Shown here: positions 35,124-43,887 of the stretch, piece after piece
Position numbering within the stretch: position 1 is the first letter of the stretch
Layout: each line of letters begins with the position of its first letter
Origin: Rubrivivax sp.
GTDB lineage: Bacteria > Pseudomonadota > Gammaproteobacteria > Burkholderiales > Burkholderiaceae
NCBI GenBank assembly: GCA_016790225.1
Contig: JAEUOZ010000009.1
Coordinates: 51,137 to 115,136 of the forward strand
Length of the DNA stretch: 64,000 nt
Direction: 5' to 3'
The notes under the pieces: model-generated
Databases searched by the model: none
Told to the model about the DNA's origin: nothing
The model's input: the letters and a program-made list of their open reading frames with translations, nothing else
Position numbers and translations under genes: made by a program

Positions 35124-36599
35124 ATGAGCTCCACACCGCCCCATGACCTGCTGATCAAGAACGTGCGCGTGGTGCGCCCCCAGGGCAACACCGTGCACGA
35201 GGCCGACATCGCCATCCGCGGCGGCCGCATCGCCAAGGTGGCGCCCGGGCAGGACGCTGCAAGCGCGAGCAGCGTCTACGACGGCAAGGGCCGGCTGGCC
35301 TTTCCGGGCGTGGTGGATGCGCACATGCACAGCGGCATCTATTCGCCGCTGGAGGAAGACGCCGTGAGCGAGAGCAAGGCCGCCGCGATGGGCGGCGTGA
35401 CCAGCTCGCTGAACTACTTCCGCACCGGGCAGTACTACCTGAACAAGGGCGGCCCGTACCGCAAGTTCTTTCCCGAGGTGCTGAAGATCAGCCGCAACCG
35501 CTTCCATGTGGACTACGGCTTCCACCTCGCGCCGATGGACCGCACGCACATCGACGAGATCCCGATGCTGATCGAGAAGCACGGCGTCAGCAGCTTCAAG
35601 ATCTTCATGTTCTACGGCGGCTTCGGCCTGCACGGCGCGAGCAACTCGCAGCGCGAGTTCCTGATGATCGGCGAGGACGACCGCTACGACCTCGGCCACT
35701 TCGAGTTCATCATGCGCGGCATCCAGAAGGCGCGCGAACAGATGCCGGACAAGGCGCGCCAGATCTCGCTGTCGCTGCACTGCGAAACGGCCGAGATCAT
35801 GCACGCCTACACCAGCCTCGTGCAGAAGGACAAGAACCTGAAGGGCCTGTCCGCCTACCACGCGGCACGCCCGCCGCACAGCGAAGGGCTGGCGGTCTTC
35901 ATGGCCAGCTACCTGGCGCACGAGACGGCGCTGCCCAACATCAACCTGCTGCACCTGAGCTCGCGCAAGGCCGTGCAGGCCGCGATGATGATGGCCGAGA
36001 CCTTTCCGCACATCGATTTCCGGCGCGAGGTGACCATCGGCCATCTGATGCTGGATACGCAATCCAGGGCGGCGGAGCTGGCCAAGGTCAACCCGCCGAT
36101 CCGCCCGCGCGAGGATGTCGAATTCCTCTGGGAAGCGCTGCTCGCCGGCGAGCTGGACTGGGTCTGCTCCGATCACGCCTGCTGCCGCCAGGAGATGAAG
36201 ATCCCGCGCCGCTACTTCGGCGACATCTGGATGGCCAAGAGCGGCTTCGGCGGTACCGAATACCTGCTGCCCGCGCTGGTGGGCGAAGGCAGCCGACGCG
36301 GCATGAGCTACAACCACATGGCGCGCGTCACGGCCTGGAATCCGGCTCAGCGCTACGGCCTGAACCACAAGGGCGACATCGAGATCGGCTTCGATGCCGA
36401 TATCGCCATCGTCGATCCGGCGCGCAGCTGGGTCATCGCCGCGAAGGACTCGCCGTCCACCCAGGGCTACACGCCCTTCGAGGGCCTGGAGATGTCGGCC
36501 CGCGTGGACGCCACCTTCCTGCGCGGCATGAAGATCTACGAGGACGGCCAGGTGCTGGGCAAGCCCCGCGGCCAGTACCTGCACCGGCCGACGGCCTGA
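35124..36599 (+). CDS. Hydantoinase/dihydroorotase-like cyclic amidohydrolase
   Basis: The start at ATG 35124 gives 491 residues. Metal ligands are visible: VVDAHMHSG (His near 67 and 69), the lysine of SFKIFMFY near 159 that is carboxylated in hydantoinases, LSLHCETAE, INLLHLSS and the catalytic Asp in WVCSDHACC. The family hydrolyses cyclic amide bonds in hydantoins, dihydropyrimidines, dihydroorotate or allantoin. The substrate here is likely the pathway ring compound, since purine or pyrimidine genes are absent. It follows the aldehyde dehydrogenase by 52 bases and overlaps the next gene by one base. Confidence 0.9.
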   Translation: MSSTPPHDLLIKNVRVVRPQGNTVHEADIAIRGGRIAKVAPGQDAASASSVYDGKGRLAFPGVVDAHMHSGIYSPLEEDAVSESKAAAMGGVTSSLNYFRTGQYYLNKGGPYRKFFPEVLKISRNRFHVDYGFHLAPMDRTHIDEIPMLIEKHGVSSFKIFMFYGGFGLHGASNSQREFLMIGEDDRYDLGHFEFIMRGIQKAREQMPDKARQISLSLHCETAEIMHAYTSLVQKDKNLKGLSAYHAARPPHSEGLAVFMASYLAHETALPNINLLHLSSRKAVQAAMMMAETFPHIDFRREVTIGHLMLDTQSRAAELAKVNPPIRPREDVEFLWEALLAGELDWVCSDHACCRQEMKIPRRYFGDIWMAKSGFGGTEYLLPALVGEGSRRGMSYNHMARVTAWNPAQRYGLNHKGDIEIGFDADIAIVDPARSWVIAAKDSPSTQGYTPFEGLEMSARVDATFLRGMKIYEDGQVLGKPRGQYLHRPTA

Positions 36600-37642
36600 T
36601 GAACCTGCGCCGCGCCGGGCGCTGGCTTGCCCTGTCGGCGGCCTTGCTGCTGGCTGCGGCGCTGGCACACCGGCTGTGGCTGACGCTCTCGGTGGTCTCC
36701 ACCGACAACGCCCAGATCGAGTCGCGCATCGTGCCGGTGCTGGCGCGTGTGGGTGGCATCGTCACCCAGCTGGCGGTGGACGATCACCAGCGCGTGACGG
36801 CCGGCGCCGCGCTGCTGCAACTGGATGACGCGCCGCTGCGTCTGGCGCTGCGCCAGGCCGAGGCCGAGCTGGCGCTGGCCGAGGCTGCGACGCGCCACGA
36901 AGGCACGGGCGGCCAGGCACAGGCGCAATTCAGCGCCGCGCGGGCCACGGCCGCGGCGGCGCGCGCGGCCATCGAATCGGCGCAATCGGTGGCCGATCAG
37001 GCGGCCGCGCAGCTGGCGCGCCAGCAGGCCCTGATGGACAAGGGCATGACCACGCAGCAGGCGGTGGACGCCGCCGCGGCCGAGCTGCGCACCGCGCGGG
37101 CCGAACTCGAAGTGCAGCGCCGCCGCAGCGAATCCGCCGAGGCGCAGGCACAGGCCAGCGGTGCCGGCGTGGGTGCGGCACGTGCCCGCGTGGCCGCTGC
37201 CCTGGCGGCGCGCGATCTGGCTGCGCTGCGCGTGACCGAGGCCCAGGTGCTGGCGCCCGCAGGCGGCGTGATCAGCCAGCGGGCGGTGAGCGCGGGCCAG
37301 GTGGTGCGCGCCGGCCAGCAGCTGATGAGCCTGGTGCTCGATCAGGATCTGTGGATCGTCGCCAACTTCAAGGAAACCGAGCTGCGTCACCTGGGCCCGG
37401 GCCGCCCGGCCCAGGTGGAGGTGGATGCCTACCCCGGCCTGCGCCTGGCCGCCGTCGTGGAATCGATCAGCCCGGCCACCGGCGCGCGCTTCTCGCTGCT
37501 GCCGCCGGACAATGCCACGGGCAACTTCACCAAGGTCGTGCAGCGTGTGCCCGTGCGCCTGCGGCTGACCGAATCGCCGCCCTCCGCGCAGCCCCTGCGC
37601 CCGGGCCTGAGCGTGCGCGTCACGCTCAAACCGGTTGGCTGA
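36599..37642 (+). CDS. HlyD/EmrA-type membrane fusion protein
   Basis: The 347-residue protein has one N-terminal transmembrane helix (about 8-28), VVSTDNAQIESRIVPVLARVGG typical of EmrA, a long Ala/Gln-rich coiled-coil hairpin (about 80-205), the second lipoyl half with APAGGVISQRAVSAGQVV, and a beta-barrel part with LWIVANFKETELRHL. It links an inner-membrane efflux pump to the outer membrane. The ATG overlaps the amidohydrolase stop, and the pump gene follows with an overlap, so it belongs to the same regulated operon. No outer-membrane TolC-like gene is present. Confidence 0.93.
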   Translation: MNLRRAGRWLALSAALLLAAALAHRLWLTLSVVSTDNAQIESRIVPVLARVGGIVTQLAVDDHQRVTAGAALLQLDDAPLRLALRQAEAELALAEAATRHEGTGGQAQAQFSAARATAAAARAAIESAQSVADQAAAQLARQQALMDKGMTTQQAVDAAAAELRTARAELEVQRRRSESAEAQAQASGAGVGAARARVAAALAARDLAALRVTEAQVLAPAGGVISQRAVSAGQVVRAGQQLMSLVLDQDLWIVANFKETELRHLGPGRPAQVEVDAYPGLRLAAVVESISPATGARFSLLPPDNATGNFTKVVQRVPVRLRLTESPPSAQPLRPGLSVRVTLKPVG

Positions 37643-39182
37643 AGTGCAGAGCCAGAGGGTCGCCGCCCCGGCCTGGCGCTATGCCCCTGCGGTGGCGGTG
37701 AGCCTGTGCACGATGCTGGAGGTGCTGGACGCGACGATCGTCAATGTCGCGCTGCCGCACATCATGGGCTCGCTGGGTGCCACGGTGGACGAGGTGGCCT
37801 GGGTGAGCATCGGCTACCTGATCGCCAACCTGGTGATGCTGCCCCTGGCCGGGCGCCTGTCGCAGCGCCTGGGCCGCCGGCGCGTGCTGCTGGGCGGTGT
37901 CGCGCTGTTCGTGGCCAGCTCCATCGGTTGCGCCAGCGCGCCGCACATCGCGGCACTGGTGGCCTGGCGCCTGCTGCAGGGCCTGGCCGGCGGCGCGCTG
38001 CTGGCCACGGCCCAGGCCAGCCTGTACGAGCTGTACGACGGCCCGGCACTCGGCCCGGCGCTCTCGGTCTTCGGGCTGTGCATCATGCTCGGCCCCACGC
38101 TCGGGCCGACGCTGGGCGGCTGGATCACCGATGCCTGGTCCTGGCCCTGGATCTTCTGGGTCAACCTGCCGGCCGGCCTGCTGGCTTTCTGGCTGGTGGC
38201 GCGCTGCGTGCCGGATCAGGGTGCCCGCGCGCGCGACCAGAGCCTGGATCTCCCGGGCTGGCTGCTGCTGGCCGGTGTCATCGTCAGTGTCACCCTGCTG
38301 CTGGAGCGCGGGCCGCGACTGGGCTGGTGGGAATCCACCGAGGTGCTGGCCTGGGCCCTGGCGGCCGTGATGGCGGCCACCGGCTTCGTGCTGCAGGAGC
38401 GCCGCTGCGCCGCGCCGCTGGTGGATCTGTCGCTGCTGGCCGACCGTCACTTCGCCAGCTCGCTGCCCTTCACCGTGGTGCTGGCGGGTGCGATCTACGC
38501 CAATGCCTTTCTCTTCTCGCTGTACGTGCAGACGCTGGTCGGCTTCTCGGCCTGGGACACGGCCACCGTGCTCGTGACCGGCGCCTTGGCCAACGCTGCA
38601 GGGCATGTGCTGATGGGCCGCATCTCGGTGCAGGTGCTGGCGCATCCGCGCAGCTTCCTGGGCGCAGGCTTTGCCTTGTTTGCGCTGGGCATGGCGCTGC
38701 ATGCGGGCTTCACCACGCAATCGGGCTGGAGCGACTTCTGGCTGGCGCGCGTGCTGCTGGGCCTGGGCATGGCGGTGAGCTTCATGCCGCTGAACCATCT
38801 GGCGCTGGGCCTGCTGGAACGCTCGCGCGTGGCCGGCGCCGCGGGCGTCTACCAGCTCCTGCGCCAGTGGGGCGGCAGCCTGGGCGTGGTGCTGGCCACG
38901 GTGCTGGTGGTGCAGGGCACGGCGCAATCGCGCAGCGATCTGGCCGCACCGCTGGACCGGGCCTCGCCCGTCGCACAGCAGCAGCTGGAGACACTGACCC
39001 AGGCGCAGGCCCCGCGCGCCGCCGCCGAGGGCCAGGCGGAGCAGCGCGCGCTGGTGCTGGTGGCGCGGCGCGTGGACGCACAGGCCGCCATGAGGGCCTA
39101 CGAACGTGCCTTCGCCTGGCTGGCGCTGGCCAGCGCGGCGCTGCTGCCGGCCGTGCTGCTGATCCGCCGCCGCAGCGGCTGA
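37635..39182 (+). CDS. MFS drug-efflux transporter, DHA2 (EmrB/QacA) type
   Basis: This is a membrane protein of about 515 residues with some 14 hydrophobic helices. Helix 1 holds LEVLDATIVNVALPHIMGSLG and the loop after helix 2 holds AGRLSQRLGRRRVLLGG (motif A); both are characteristic of DHA2 pumps that work with EmrA-type proteins. The frame begins at a TTG (37635) that overlaps the EmrA-like stop; a GTG at 37644 is an alternative. It probably expels a toxic substrate or intermediate of the pathway. Confidence 0.93.
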   Translation: MAEVQSQRVAAPAWRYAPAVAVSLCTMLEVLDATIVNVALPHIMGSLGATVDEVAWVSIGYLIANLVMLPLAGRLSQRLGRRRVLLGGVALFVASSIGCASAPHIAALVAWRLLQGLAGGALLATAQASLYELYDGPALGPALSVFGLCIMLGPTLGPTLGGWITDAWSWPWIFWVNLPAGLLAFWLVARCVPDQGARARDQSLDLPGWLLLAGVIVSVTLLLERGPRLGWWESTEVLAWALAAVMAATGFVLQERRCAAPLVDLSLLADRHFASSLPFTVVLAGAIYANAFLFSLYVQTLVGFSAWDTATVLVTGALANAAGHVLMGRISVQVLAHPRSFLGAGFALFALGMALHAGFTTQSGWSDFWLARVLLGLGMAVSFMPLNHLALGLLERSRVAGAAGVYQLLRQWGGSLGVVLATVLVVQGTAQSRSDLAAPLDRASPVAQQQLETLTQAQAPRAAAEGQAEQRALVLVARRVDAQAAMRAYERAFAWLALASAALLPAVLLIRRRSG

Positions 39183-39190
39183 GCGGCCGG

Positions 39191-39226
39191 TTGCGGGCCA
39201 CGGGCTCCCGGCAGCCGGGCCCGCAA
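39191..39226 (+). terminator. Hairpin after the efflux operon
   Basis: TTGCGGGC (39191-39198) pairs with GCCCGCAA (39219-39226) nine bases after the pump stop codon, with further G-C pairs possible inside. There is no T-run, so it may be a weak or Rho-assisted terminator that separates the efflux operon from TonB receptor 2. Confidence 0.4.
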
Positions 39227-39260
39227 GGGGCGCACCCCGAACGCCACACCTGGGGTGAAG

Positions 39261-39304
39261 TCGTCTGGACAAATTGTGGCCACGCGCTACAGTTGTCCGG
39301 ACAA
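39261..39304 (+). promoter_or_regulatory. Promoter with two operators, TonB receptor 2
   Basis: TGGACA (39266-39271), 16 bases and TACAGT (39288-39293) form a candidate promoter. A degenerate operator TCGTCTGGACAA (39261-39272) covers the -35 box and an exact TTGTCCGGACAA (39293-39304) starts at the end of the -10 box. The centres are 32 bases apart, close to three helical turns, which would put two bound dimers on the same DNA face. The start codon is 50 bases downstream. Confidence 0.7.
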
Positions 39305-39354
39305 CTCGCCGCGCCCCGACGCGCCAGAAACATCCACCCCTCCGGAGACTGCCC

Positions 39355-41760
39355 ATGCGCACCCGTCGCACGTTCCTGCCCACCTTGCTGGCCCTGGCCG
39401 CGTCCCAGGCGATGGCACAGTCCGCCCCCGCGGCGCCGCCTTCGCAGTCCATCGAGGTCACGGCGCGGCGCGTGACCGAACGCATCATCGACGTCCCGCT
39501 TTCGGTCTCCGCCATCAGCGGCACCGAGATCACCGAGCGCGGCCTGAGCTCGCTCACCGATCTCACCACCTTCACGCCCGGGCTGCTGTATGCGCCCGAT
39601 TTCGGCCGCACGCAGGAACGTCCGGTGATCCGCGGCATCTCGGCGCTGCGCCCGGAGGCGCCGCAACCGGTGTCGGTCTTCGTCGATGGCCTGTTCGTGC
39701 GCGATGGCGTGATGGCACTGGCGCTGGACGATGCCCAGCGCGTGGAAGTGATCAAGGGGCCGCAGTCGGCGCTCTACGGCCGCGCCACCTATGCCGGCGC
39801 CATCAACTACGTCAGCGTCAAGCCGGGCAATGTGCTGGGCGGCACGGCCATCGTCTCGCTGGGCCAGGCGGGCGAACTCTCGGGCTTCGGTGCCGTCACC
39901 GTGCCGCTGGTGAAGGACCGCCTGTCCATGCGCGTGCGCGCCAAGTTCCAGCAGTTCGGCGGCCAGTACACGAATACGCAGACGGGCAACAAGATCGGCA
40001 CCGAAGACACCACCAGCATGGGCCTGCAGATGCTCTACACGCCCAGCCCCACGTTCAGCGCCTCGCTATCGCTGAACCATTCCGAAGAGAACGACGGCCT
40101 GTTCAACGCCACGGTGCGCAGCATCCCCACGCAGGCCGGCGGCGTGGTGACCAGCCAGAACAACTCCACCAACGTGGCCAACGGCAGCGTGTGCAATGGC
40201 CGCACCATCAACATCGTCGGCAACAACGCCGTCACGGGGCTGCCGGATGCCAACGTGGCCGCTGCCGCCGCCACGCGGCTGAATGGCTGGCCCTGCGGGG
40301 CCGCCAACTTCAGCGGCACACGCGTCACGCGCAACGAACTGGATCTGGCCAACTACACCGATCCGACCACCGGCATCAACTACGGCAACATCGCCGGCAA
40401 CCGCCGCACGATCGACCGCGGCGGCCTCACGCTGACCTGGGAACTGCCGCGCGGCATGAGCCTCGTCTCCCAGACCGGCTATACGCGGCAGAGCTCGGAA
40501 CTGGGCGCCGACCAGTCCTACAACGCCACGCGCTTTTCGATCGCGGGGGCCTCCTGGCTGAGCTACGACCGCGACAAGCTGCAGTACCTGTCCCAGGAGT
40601 TCCGCCTCAATTCCGACGACCAGGGCGCCTGGCAGTGGATGCTGGGTGTGTTCTTCTACGATGAAGAAGGCTCGGGCTTCACCGGCAACGGCGTGATCCG
40701 GCGCGTGGGCACGGCCGTTCTGCCGGCTTCGCTGAGCGCAAAGTCCGGCTCCAAGGTCACCAACAGTTCGCCTTTCGGGCGCGTGCAGTTCCAGATCTCG
40801 CCCCAGATGCGCGTCTCGCTCGAGGGCCGTTTCAACCGCGAGACGGTCGAGGTGGTGGGCACGCCGCTGGGTGTGGCCACGGTCAATTCCGGCACCTGCG
40901 TGGCGGGCCAGCCTTGCATCGTGTCCGGCAGCCGCACCTTCACGGATTTCTCCCCGCGGCTCACGCTGGACTACAAGCCCAGCCGCGATGCGCTGATCTA
41001 TGTGCAGGCGGCCGCCGGCAGCAAGAGCGGCGGCTTCAACACCACGCCGGGCCTGCCGGCCGCCAACTTCGCCTATGACGGCGAGACGGTGAAGTCCGCC
41101 GAGCTGGGCTACAAGCTGCAGCTGGGTGCCGCCGCGGTGAACGTGGCCGTGTTCCGCAACGACATCGACAACCTGCAGCTGTCCAACATCTCCACCGTGG
41201 TCAGCCCCTTCACCGGCGCGGCCAGCACCACGACGATCGTCAACAACGTGGGCAAGGCCCGCACGCAGGGCCTGGAACTCGATCTCAGCGTGCGCGCCAC
41301 CGACTGGCTGCGCCTGGCGGCGATCTATGCCTTCACCGATGCCAAGGCCATCGAAGGCACCGAGATCACCAACGGCACGGTCTTCGGCGGCAACATGTCG
41401 GTGGCCGGCTTCACGCTGCCGCGCACGCCGCGCCAATCCGCCACCCTGAGTGCTTCGGTGGACATGCCGATGGGCGCAGGCGGCCTGCGCTTCACCAGCC
41501 GCGCCGATGTGAGCTACCTGTCGCGCCGGTATGCGGAAATCCAGAACATGATCTGGGCCGATCCGGTGACGCGCATCAACCTCAGCGCCGGCCTCAAGGG
41601 CAAGGGCTGGAGCGCCAATCTCTGGGTGAAGAACGCCGCCAACGACGACACCTCGATGAACGGCTTCCGCTACCTGGATCCCGTCACCTTCCGCCGCACG
41701 GCGGTGGATTTCCTGCCGCGCCTGCGCCAGGTGGGCGTGACCGGCCGCTTCGACTTCTGA
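39355..41760 (+). CDS. TonB-dependent outer-membrane receptor 2
   Basis: The start is ATG 39355, preceded by CGGAGA, giving 801 residues. A signal peptide ends at QAMAQ; the plug has SIEVTARRVTERIIDVPLSVSAI and RVEVIKGPQSALYGRATYAGAINY; the barrel ends VTGRFDF with a terminal Phe as usual for outer-membrane proteins. It belongs to the same broad receptor class as receptor 1 but the two differ in text throughout. It overlaps the following CpeT-like gene, so receptor and exported partner are probably made together and may handle the same ligand. Confidence 0.94.
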   Translation: MRTRRTFLPTLLALAASQAMAQSAPAAPPSQSIEVTARRVTERIIDVPLSVSAISGTEITERGLSSLTDLTTFTPGLLYAPDFGRTQERPVIRGISALRPEAPQPVSVFVDGLFVRDGVMALALDDAQRVEVIKGPQSALYGRATYAGAINYVSVKPGNVLGGTAIVSLGQAGELSGFGAVTVPLVKDRLSMRVRAKFQQFGGQYTNTQTGNKIGTEDTTSMGLQMLYTPSPTFSASLSLNHSEENDGLFNATVRSIPTQAGGVVTSQNNSTNVANGSVCNGRTINIVGNNAVTGLPDANVAAAAATRLNGWPCGAANFSGTRVTRNELDLANYTDPTTGINYGNIAGNRRTIDRGGLTLTWELPRGMSLVSQTGYTRQSSELGADQSYNATRFSIAGASWLSYDRDKLQYLSQEFRLNSDDQGAWQWMLGVFFYDEEGSGFTGNGVIRRVGTAVLPASLSAKSGSKVTNSSPFGRVQFQISPQMRVSLEGRFNRETVEVVGTPLGVATVNSGTCVAGQPCIVSGSRTFTDFSPRLTLDYKPSRDALIYVQAAAGSKSGGFNTTPGLPAANFAYDGETVKSAELGYKLQLGAAAVNVAVFRNDIDNLQLSNISTVVSPFTGAASTTTIVNNVGKARTQGLELDLSVRATDWLRLAAIYAFTDAKAIEGTEITNGTVFGGNMSVAGFTLPRTPRQSATLSASVDMPMGAGGLRFTSRADVSYLSRRYAEIQNMIWADPVTRINLSAGLKGKGWSANLWVKNAANDDTSMNGFRYLDPVTFRRTAVDFLPRLRQVGVTGRFDF

Positions 41761-42806
41761 TGACCGCCAGCTGGCGGGCCTTCTCCAGCGCCAGCGCCGC
41801 GGCGGTGGCGCTGGTGGCGCTGCCGGTCCTTGCGCAGCAGGCGTCTGCACAGCCTGTCATTGCGCCGCCCGTCGTGGCGCAGCAGGCGCCTGCATCGCCG
41901 TCTCAGGCGCTGGGCGCGACCGGGCTCTCCGGCGAGTGGAACAACCACGAGCAGGTCTGGCAGCAGCGCCTGGATCTGGCGGATCCCAAGCTGAGCTCCA
42001 AGCCGGTGCCCGTGGCTCACCGGCACTGGACCGTGGCGCCGCTGCCCGCGCAGGCAGCGCCCGCGGGCATGGCGGCGGGCACACCCCCGCCGGCCGCGCC
42101 GGCAACGAGCTGGCTCTACCTGCAGCGTTCCCGCGGCGATGATCAGGAGCAGGTGGACGGCCAATGGCTGCTGCGCCTGCCGGCCGGCGCCACGCCGGGC
42201 AATGAGCTGCGCATCGAGGTGCTGCGCCTGGCGCAGCCCGAACGCTGGATCAACGCCCACCGTCAGCCGCAGCAAGCCGCTGCGCTGCGCGAGGCCGAGG
42301 GACAGCAGGCGCCCGTCTGCGTGATCCGCCTCCTGCCGGCCGAAGGGGGCACGCGGCTGGACGGCGCGCCCACCGATCCCGCCAGCTGCCCCGACGCGCC
42401 GGCCCTGGGCCTGCCCTGGCGGCTGGGTGCCGGGCTCTGGCAGCAAGGCGAGGCGGGAGCCGAACTGCGTGCTCGGCGAGCGCGTCATTTCGACGGTTGG
42501 GTATGGTTCCGCAATGCCGGGCCCGGCGCCGCGCCCGACGACAAGGACACCAGCTTCACCGCACGCATCCAGCTGCACAGCGAAGGCCAGCGCCTGCCGC
42601 TGCGGCGCAAGGACGGCAGCCTGAGCCCCTGGCAGCTGGAGCTGGCACAGCTGACCTACCAGAATACGCGCCAGCCGATCCTGAAATTCGCGCTGCTGGA
42701 CGCGGCCACCGGCAAGAGCATCGCCTACACCTGGGTCAACGTCGAAGCCACCCGCGTGGGCATAAACCTGGGCTGGTTCCAGTCGGGCCTGACGATCAAG
42801 CCGTAG
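41760..42806 (+). CDS. Exported CpeT/CpcT-like protein
   Basis: This is a 348-residue protein whose ATG overlaps the receptor stop. A signal peptide ends near LAQQASAQ. The segments LSGEWNNHEQVWQQ, HRHWTVAPLP, LRIEVLRL and the C-terminal-side C...TRLDGAPTDPASC...HFDGWVWFRN line up by eye with the CpcT/CpeT chromophore-lyase family (LA..FSN..Q, MRPLP, VRVLKF, W.G..F.G.V.PGKAC, GPFHF). In cyanobacteria these proteins bind bilins for attachment to phycobiliproteins; related proteins of unknown role occur in proteobacteria. The C-terminal 110 residues look like an added beta-rich domain. An unrelated exported protein is possible. Confidence 0.5.
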   Translation: MTASWRAFSSASAAAVALVALPVLAQQASAQPVIAPPVVAQQAPASPSQALGATGLSGEWNNHEQVWQQRLDLADPKLSSKPVPVAHRHWTVAPLPAQAAPAGMAAGTPPPAAPATSWLYLQRSRGDDQEQVDGQWLLRLPAGATPGNELRIEVLRLAQPERWINAHRQPQQAAALREAEGQQAPVCVIRLLPAEGGTRLDGAPTDPASCPDAPALGLPWRLGAGLWQQGEAGAELRARRARHFDGWVWFRNAGPGAAPDDKDTSFTARIQLHSEGQRLPLRRKDGSLSPWQLELAQLTYQNTRQPILKFALLDAATGKSIAYTWVNVEATRVGINLGWFQSGLTIKP

Positions 42807-42873
42807 CGCGCGGGCTTCGGGTTCTGAGGGCCCCCAGGGCCGGGCTGCGCCCAGCCCGCCCCCCGTGGGGGTT

Positions 42874-42903
42874 CAAGCAAAGTGGCAAAGCCACATTTGC
42901 TTG
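42874..42903. repeat. Intergenic hairpin, likely dispersed repeat or terminator
   Basis: CAAGCAAAGTGGC, loop AAA, then GCCACATTTGCTTG, an almost perfect inverted repeat with one bulged base. It is flanked by GGCCCCCAGGGCC-like text repeated on both sides (42829-42842 and 42910-42920). Hairpins of this sequence style recur between genes in Burkholderiales. It separates the convergent CpeT-like and VOC genes. Confidence 0.5.
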
Positions 42904-42989
42904 AGAGCGCCCCCAGGGCCGTTCTGCGGCCGGTCCAAGCCTCTCGCGGGGTCAAGGCAGCTGGGTGTGGCTCGCCGCCGCCCACGCGC

Positions 42990-43847
42990 CTAGGCGAGCG
43001 CGGGCAGCAGCTCCAGCCACGCCCCTTCGGACAGGCGCTGCAGCGGCAAGGCCGGCCCAGGCCCGCCCTGCATCGTCACCCAGGCCAGGCCGGCCGGCAG
43101 ATCGCCCAGCGCGGCCGCGGCCGGGCTGACCGCCGGGTCCTGCACCTCGTCGATCTCGAACAGGCTGGCGCCGGCCCACTGCACCGTGGCCACCGGCCAG
43201 CGCTGATCCGGCGCACGACCCAGCGCGCGGTTCAGCACGGTGACCTTGGTCTCGAAGCGCAGCACGGGCCCGGGCTGCAGCGGCTGACACGCAGCGATGA
43301 CCGACTCGCGCGAGGGGGTGGACATCACCGCGATGAACAGCGCGCCCAGATCGCGCCCGGGCGGCAGCGCCGCCGACAGCGGAATCTCGAAGGGCGGCAC
43401 CGGCTGCTTGACCTGCGTGAGATAGAGCATCTCGCCGGCCAGGCCGATGGCCTGCATCGCACGGATCGCCGGGCTCACATCCAGATCGGCCGGCGGCCCG
43501 ACGATCTCGAAACCGGCCGCCGCCACCCGCGGCGCCAGCGCATCCACATCGCGCACCAGGATCTCCAGTGCCATCCAGCCCGGGTGGTGCCGTGTCGGCC
43601 GTGGCGGCGTGCCCGGCGCGGCCACCAGGCGCAGCAAGGGCAGCGCGTCTTCGGCGGCCGAAAGCACCAGCATCTGCAGGCCTTCCAGTGCGGGCTGACC
43701 CCAGGCCTGCGCCTGCGCGGCGCTGATGCACGTCAGTGCCCCGGGCGTCAGGCCCAGCGCGCCATAGGCCTGCACCAGCGGCGGCAGCGCATCGACGATC
43801 AGCGTGGCCTGCAGCACAGGGCCGGCGGGGCGCGACAGAGGGCTCAT
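42990..43847 (-). CDS. VOC (glyoxalase/dioxygenase) superfamily protein
   Basis: The 285-residue protein has two paired beta-alpha-beta-beta-beta modules: one around LQATLIVDALPPLVQAYGALGLTPG to GWMALEILVRDVDALAPRVAAAGFEIVG and another around DLGALFIAVMSTPSRESVIAAC to ASLFEIDEV. This suits a two-domain VOC protein, some of which are extradiol dioxygenases, isomerases or non-catalytic binders. Metal ligands are not obvious, so catalysis is uncertain. It is divergent from the crotonase gene across 40 bases. Confidence 0.6.
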   Translation of the reverse strand: MSPLSRPAGPVLQATLIVDALPPLVQAYGALGLTPGALTCISAAQAQAWGQPALEGLQMLVLSAAEDALPLLRLVAAPGTPPRPTRHHPGWMALEILVRDVDALAPRVAAAGFEIVGPPADLDVSPAIRAMQAIGLAGEMLYLTQVKQPVPPFEIPLSAALPPGRDLGALFIAVMSTPSRESVIAACQPLQPGPVLRFETKVTVLNRALGRAPDQRWPVATVQWAGASLFEIDEVQDPAVSPAAAALGDLPAGLAWVTMQGGPGPALPLQRLSEGAWLELLPALA

Positions 43848-43851
43848 CAGG

Positions 43852-43863
43852 GTGTCCGGAAGA
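43852..43863. promoter_or_regulatory. Degenerate operator-like site between VOC and crotonase genes
   Basis: GTGTCCGGAAGA matches the island core TTGTCCGGACAA at 9 of 12 positions but has lost the right half-site. It lies in the 40-base space between two divergent start codons, where an operator would make sense. Listed only as a candidate. Confidence 0.2.
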
Positions 43864-43887
43864 AGGCCGAGGGCCTATTCTTGCGCC

